From Saturnia japonica (taxonomy: Eukaryota > Arthropoda > Insecta > Lepidoptera > Saturniidae), in assembly GCA_033032175.1 (NCBI GenBank), contig CM065322.1, positions 5,704,001 to 5,768,000 on the forward strand: 64,000 bases of DNA. Direction: 5' to 3'. Shown here piece after piece: positions 59,578 through 64,000 of this stretch. The notes beneath the pieces were generated by a model. It saw only the letters and a list, made by a program, of their open reading frames with translations. It did no database searches and had not been told where the DNA came from. Both the position numbers and the translations under genes were made by a program. The first letter of the stretch is position 1; every line of letters starts with the position of its first letter.

Positions 59578-60809
59578 ACGCATTCATTTTCAGCTTCTTC
59601 AGTTTCAACAGGTTCTATGTTTTCATGATAATCGTCATAAGCAGTTTGTTGATTATCGTCAATGAAATAATGATTTTCATATTCTGTATAATCAGGTTGA
59701 TAGTCTTGGTATTCAATTTCAGGGTCGTTCATTTCTAAAGACTCTATCATATTTTGTCTAATAGGACGAGCTGTGCGCATTGACACATCGCTTGCCTGAA
59801 ATTGAGGTGGATTACGTTGAGGTTGATTTTGTGGTGGTATACCAAATTTAAATTGTTGATTTGGCATGTTGAAATTAGGTCGGTTTTGTGTATTGTTAAA
59901 TTGTGGTTTGAACCCTTGTTGATTAGGAATACCGAATTTAAAATTATTATTTCCAAAATTTGGTTTATATCCTTGTTGGTTTAGGTTAGGTCTGAATTGT
60001 ACATTTTGATTTGGAATACCGAATTTAAAATTATTATTATACGGTTTAAAATTATTTTGTGTTTGGTATGGAATTCCGAATTTAAAATTTTGTTGTCCGG
60101 AATTAAATGTATTTGGCACAAATGCAGGTTGAGGTTTGAAATTGTTATTAAAATTATTTGTTAAAGTAGGCGTGAAAAATTGTTGAACTGGTTTAATATT
60201 AGATTTATTTTTATTTTTAGAATTGTACTGATATTGAAAATTGACCTCCTCCATGACAACACTTAGTGCGTTTTCTAAAACGGTACAACCTTTAAGTCGC
60301 ACAATTCGAATTAAATCCTCTGGTAAATTATATAAAAATACATTCAAGCACATATTATTATAGATAATCATTTTAGCGGCTTTGAGGCCTTCATCAGTTA
60401 ATAAATTGACCTTGGAGAAGAGGGTGCAGCGTGTTTGTTGTATCCTGTTACAAAATTGCGTATATGTTTCACCAACTTTAATTTTTAAATTTTCCAACTC
60501 AATTGCCACACACTCTTCCGATCTAGGATCACCAAAATGTTGAATCAAAACAGCTCTTAATTGTTCCCAAGTTGTTATGTCTTCTCTTTCACTTAGTAGA
60601 GCAGCGGCTTTACCACATAATCTACTAGTTATAGCATGAAACACATATGTAGTTTGAACAACATTGTTTGATCCGCTAAAATTTCTGATTATATATTCAC
60701 TTTTTTTAATAAATAAATTTAAAGTATTTTGATCACCATCGTACTTGGGAATTAAACTTAAAAGTTCTTTTGATACTAATTGAATTGTTGATTCATTGTT
60801 GCGTTGCAT
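59535..60809 (-). CDS. gag: Gag, 424 residues, zinc-knuckle-free
   Basis: Structural protein forming the particle shell. ATG at 60807-60809, stop at 59535-59537, no breaks. The first ~200 residues look like a folded capsid region, with TTYVFHAITSRLCGKAAALL and LREDITTWEQLRAVLIQHFG-style helices (ITTWEQLRAVLIQHFGDPRS is seen near residue 78-97) as in Ty3/gypsy capsids. The C-terminal part is Asn/Gln/Phe-rich with repeated FKFGIP(N/P/Y)Q units (at least four) and few basic residues, then an acidic, Tyr-rich end. No CCHC zinc knuckle is seen; RNA binding may use the low-complexity repeats. The end overlaps pro. Confidence 0.93.
   Translation of the reverse strand: MQRNNESTIQLVSKELLSLIPKYDGDQNTLNLFIKKSEYIIRNFSGSNNVVQTTYVFHAITSRLCGKAAALLSEREDITTWEQLRAVLIQHFGDPRSEECVAIELENLKIKVGETYTQFCNRIQQTRCTLFSKVNLLTDEGLKAAKMIIYNNMCLNVFLYNLPEDLIRIVRLKGCTVLENALSVVMEEVNFQYQYNSKNKNKSNIKPVQQFFTPTLTNNFNNNFKPQPAFVPNTFNSGQQNFKFGIPYQTQNNFKPYNNNFKFGIPNQNVQFRPNLNQQGYKPNFGNNNFKFGIPNQQGFKPQFNNTQNRPNFNMPNQQFKFGIPPQNQPQRNPPQFQASDVSMRTARPIRQNMIESLEMNDPEIEYQDYQPDYTEYENHYFIDDNQQTAYDDYHENIEPVETEEAENECVNFPIKASKSDPQK
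59571..59577 (-). promoter_or_regulatory. Slippery heptamer, gag-pro junction
   Basis: A AAT TTT in the gag frame (codons GTA AAT TTT), inside the 49-base window (59535-59583) where gag and pro overlap. Phase is right for a -1 shift. No obvious strong downstream stem. Confidence 0.7.
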
Positions 60810-61219
60810 TTTGAATTGTATTTATTTAATTAAACACACACAAAGTAAAATTCACAAAATTAAAATTCACAAAATAATATTTTCAAAATAAAATTCACAA
60901 AATAAATCTTATAACAAAATTATCAAAATCAAAATTCTCAAAATTAAAATTATCGAAATTAAAATTATCAAATTAAAATTCTCAAAATTAATATTTATTA
61001 TTAATATTTCTCAATATCTTATAATCTATGAAGTCAAATAACTTTCGACGATTTTTATTCGAAAATTATGAAAAATAATTTCCAACGATGTTTGTTTGAA
61101 AATTATAAAAATTTGTTAAATAATTTTCAACGATTTTTGTTTGAAAATTATAACAATGTCCAACGAAAAATACAACCACAGAAAATAACAAGGACGAGAC
61201 AAGGATTGTAAAAATGGTC

Positions 61220-61225
61220 ACTTAC
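61220..61225 (-). promoter_or_regulatory. Proposed env splice donor
   Basis: GTAAGT, a full match to the 5' splice consensus, in the leader between the PBS and the A/T repeats. Confidence 0.7.
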
Positions 61226-61242
61226 AGTCTGCTCGTTCCCAT
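61226..61242 (-). CDS. env: Proposed env leader exon coding part / uORF
   Basis: ATG at 61240-61242, five codons plus two bases, then a strong donor CT|GTAAGT (GT at 61224-61225). The leftover two bases complete a codon with the first base after the env acceptor at 55885, keeping the env frame. In unspliced RNA the same ATG runs into TAA inside the donor, making a six-codon uORF. Read directly for signals; splicing itself is inferred. Confidence 0.65.
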
Positions 61243-61398
61243 GTCTTGCCGTATAGCTGCTTTCGCTTTTAGGACAGGATCTCTCGGAAATAGATGTGGA
61301 ACCCGACGTTAACTTATTTATTGGTTCGTAGATACTCAAAATCTGCACATGAGACCGATTTGTAAGACTCGAACACAGACTTTTATTGTTGATTGAGT

Positions 61399-61416
61399 AT
61401 CCTACCGACTGCGCCA
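61399..61416 (-). other. Primer-binding site, tRNA-Ser type
   Basis: On the minus strand TGGCGCAGTCGGTAGGAT, starting with the last base of the 5' LTR. It is complementary to the 3' end of insect tRNA-Ser (…CGACTGCGCCA), the primer used by the 17.6/297 group of errantiviruses. Confidence 0.85.
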
Positions 61417-61722
61417 GTTAAATTTCGGGAGCACTGCCGAGGGTTTTTAAAAAGTCTAAGACAAGACTGATTCTCAAGAAGCTTTATTAAGAATGCTTTT
61501 ATTTGTTACAAATGTCTCTTTTATAAACTCTTATTCTATAAACACAAAGTGGGGCTGTTTACTATGAAATAATGAGAAATATGTCGCAATACATTCAGTC
61601 AAAACACCAGGTGTCTATCAGTAGTTTGCAGACATAATATGGGTTAAAAACGTAACATCAGCATTTCTAACGTATGTACCAATTAACAAGACGTAATAAG
61701 AGAGGGTACAGACTGCATAACT
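61416..61722 (-). repeat. 5' LTR (307 bp)
   Basis: Identical to 53890-54196. Contains the promoter (TATAAAA at 61519-61525) and AATAAA at 61483-61488. Followed by the second ACCT. Confidence 0.97.
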
Positions 61723-61726
61723 ACCT

Positions 61727-64000
61727 TGACACCTCTGTTTGGCCGTTTCATTTGATAATTCAATGTTAATAATATAATTCATTAATATGGAAATTAATTA
61801 AATTAATATAGTTTATTTGAATCCGTTGATTTTTATTAAATGTTTGTCATCGCTTTTGAAATGTAATGGACTTGATTTATAGGCCCTGCCTATGTGGGTG
61901 CACTAAAACAGGTTAGGCGCGGGTTGATTAGTTAATCTTGATTTTTTGGAGTGGATATAATATTATAGTATATATGGAGATGTTTGCTAGCAATGTAAAA
62001 TTTTATAATACCGTAAACTGTATTGAGTTGCTTGTTAGCAAGATTTAATGATTCTTACGAATCATGAGGTATTTTAATTGCTTTGATTCGGACTTTGAGA
62101 ATTTCAACATGAGTAATAATTAAAACAGAATACAGAAAATCGTTTCGTAAAATTTAGAGCTGGTCGCGTATCATGTGATGTAAGTGCGACATGATGAAGT
62201 TAAATATCAGTATCATAACGTGACTTTATTTTACTTAGTGTCTTTTATTTTTTTATAGTGTAAAAACAATTCAATATATGGATAAAATTATTGGAATAAA
62301 TATTGTTTTGTTACGCCAAAGAAGTATAACATCTTAAGTGAGTACACTTATGTAAGCATGTGTGTACATACACAAAAATTTATTTAATTGAAATTACTAT
62401 GTTTCAACTATAGACGGATATATTTGGTGTGATTTATGCATTTTCAAGCGCGTTCTTATTTCCTAGTAATAATCATTAAGCTGGAATGCCCCGTAAATGC
62501 ATTCAGGTCATATTTAATTGCTGTAACTAATTTGCAAAAGTGATTTAACAGCTTGTTCCGCCGTTTATGTGTAAAACACAGTTACCAACTCTTAATTCCA
62601 AGTAACACATTTATTTATCTCTTCCAACGACTGGAAAATATTCTAATATTGTTTTAAGGAGTTTTATTTTACTAAAATAATTATTACTTACAAAAATTTA
62701 CTAAAGTAATTTACAATTAAAAAAAAACTGTTTTTAAGCCTTGCAATACTTCAGTACTTTATAATAATAATAATAACCTTTATTTCAGATAAGTATAATC
62801 CATACTTAGATAGTACAAAAAAAACGAAAGTAAGATCCTGTACCTATGTTAGTAAACACTAATATAATTATAGCTTTAATGTATGCCTCTAAATTTCATA
62901 CTTTGATTTTAACCTGTGCGTAAGCCACTAACTAGCCAACCAACCTCTTTACATTGAAATACAGCAGGACTAAATTTGATACTTTCATGAACAAGTGCGA
63001 ATGCCACTTGCCAATCACAACCTTTAAATTCAAATACATCATTACTTTACCCACAGTTTATATTAGAAAAAGTTGTGACAATGTTGCTGCCGCAGCTGTA
63101 TCGTTTATAATACTCTAAACATTAATTTCCATAACCTCCATATTTCTTTATATACAATATAAGTTATTTTGTACCATATTATTGATATACATACTTGAAC
63201 AGGGAATCATAAATTTATGACTGTGGTTAGTAAAACATCATGTTACTCAAAGACTTCGAATAATATCAGAAATTATTGTAATAATAAAATCTAGAAATTG
63301 CATTAAAGGTACAATCAATGTAACCATGGCTCAACCGTTGTATTCAAAATATACATGTAATTTAATTCTTCATCGCAAGTGGCAAGCCACAACGCTCCCT
63401 TATCGGTTGAATGTTTACACGACCCGACCCGACCGCTTACTTCAAACCCTCTTCGTCCCAATTCAGAAATACGATACTTAACTTTATGCATTACATACAT
63501 ACTTAATTTCTGAAAGGGATTACTATAGATAAGTAAACTATATAATAAGATATTAGTAAGTTTATTTCGTAAATTCTTAAATACAGAATTCACACAAGAA
63601 AACCGCTATCCACATTTTTATCATTATGTAAGCTACTAAGTATCTATTTCAATTGAAAAAGAAAACATTATAAACGAAAAAAAAAAATGTGTACGCGTGA
63701 TACCCTTGCAAGAAGTATAAAGAAAAATATATTACAAACATAATATGCATAATCACTTTATATCTATTAAAACATGAAAACAGCCCTATACAAATATTCA
63801 ATCAACACCGAGATAATTTAGTGATGAGAGGTGAACATCCGGCCCATGACCCACACGCCCCTGTCTAATGAACATTCGAGTGCGTGATCTGATAGGTTTG
63901 TGTATTCTTTTTTTACATGTCATCTATCATCACTAGGTAACACAACACATCGGATATACTCGAAATATAGACAACTACATTATTCTAGTTTTATAATTAT
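61727..64000. other. Non-coding, 2.3 kb
   Basis: AT-rich. A short 'taataataataataaccttt' to 'atttcag' stretch at 62762-62790 is a common 3' tail of dispersed lepidopteran retroposons. A 92-codon minus frame at 63315-63593 has no recognised domain or splice context. Nothing else seen. Confidence 0.5.

Larger units (their letters stand above)
60810..61415 (-). other. Proviral 5' leader with A/T-rich repeats
   Basis: About 606 bases between PBS and the gag ATG. The stretch 60836-61010 is built of imperfect short units around 'aaaattctcaaaatt' style text. 61043-61157 holds three units of about 40 bases around 'caacgatttttgtttgaaaa'. The env leader exon and donor lie nearer the PBS. Leader repeats in gypsy bind insulator proteins; whether these do is unknown. 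Confidence 0.75.
53886..61726 (-). mobile_element. Complete endogenous retrovirus of errantivirus type (Ty3/gypsy with env)
   Basis: A full provirus on the minus strand: 5' LTR 61416-61722, PBS, leader, gag, pro, pol, env, polypurine tract, 3' LTR 53890-54196. The host 4-mer ACCT is repeated exactly at 53886-53889 and 61723-61726. LTR ends are AGTTA...TAACT, as in insect errantiviruses. Both LTRs are identical at all 307 positions by eye, and all major frames are open with their key residues, so the insertion is very young and may still be able to move. Insect errantiviruses are related to baculovirus through the fusion-protein-like Env. The lineage call rests on LTR ends, tRNA-Ser priming, the 4 bp duplication and Env layout. 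Confidence 0.95.

Noticed and set aside
61148..61348. 66-codon minus frame in the proviral leader as a gene
   Set aside because: No ATG at its start, no domain, and it covers the donor and repeats.
61399..61416. A tRNA-Ser gene at the LTR edge
   Set aside because: Only the 18 bases complementary to the tRNA 3' end are present; this is the primer-binding site.
63315..63593. 92-codon minus frame as an upstream exon of the host gene
   Set aside because: No spectrin-like pattern and no splice sites in a matching phase were found.

Overview
The window looks like nuclear DNA of an insect, most probably a moth or butterfly (Lepidoptera). It is AT-rich. It holds a host gene split into small exons with GT-AG introns, and repeat types common in lepidopteran genomes: Helitron-like relics ending in CTAGT, tails of RTE-type LINEs, a tRNA-derived SINE and hAT-like MITEs. 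Most of the sequence is non-coding. No bacterial-type operons, CRISPR arrays or rRNA genes were seen.

Left part (1-12189, minus strand): nine exons of one large gene, read from 12189 down to the left edge, where the gene runs off the window. Every exon boundary has AG/GT splice sites and the reading phase is continuous across all eight introns, so this is a real gene. The first visible exon has spectrin-repeat character; the rest are acidic or Ser/Arg-rich, disordered-looking segments. The best guess is a Klarsicht/nesprin (KASH) type protein linking the nucleus to the cytoskeleton. The family name is an inference; the exon structure is read directly.

Middle (12190-53889): about 41.7 kb without a convincing host exon. 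It is a graveyard of transposon pieces: two inverted copies of a ~550 bp TIR element, nested MITEs, LINE 3' ends, a SINE with a 10 bp target duplication, several copies of one Helitron-like family, and long AT-rich stretches in which nothing is recognised. It may be the upstream intron of the left gene or intergenic DNA.

Right part (53886-61726, minus strand): a complete, apparently very young endogenous retrovirus of the insect errantivirus type (Ty3/gypsy superfamily with env). It has two identical 307 bp LTRs, a perfect 4 bp target duplication (ACCT), a tRNA-Ser primer-binding site, a polypurine tract, and open gag, pro, pol and env frames. Three points stand out. Protease lies in its own frame, with a slippery heptamer at both the gag-pro and pro-pol junctions, so two -1 frameshifts would be needed. 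Env appears to start on a tiny leader exon whose AUG doubles as a six-codon uORF in unspliced RNA. The env C-terminus is encoded through the polypurine tract and into the LTR. The provirus has the same orientation as the host gene on the left. The last 2.3 kb (61727-64000) is AT-rich non-coding DNA.
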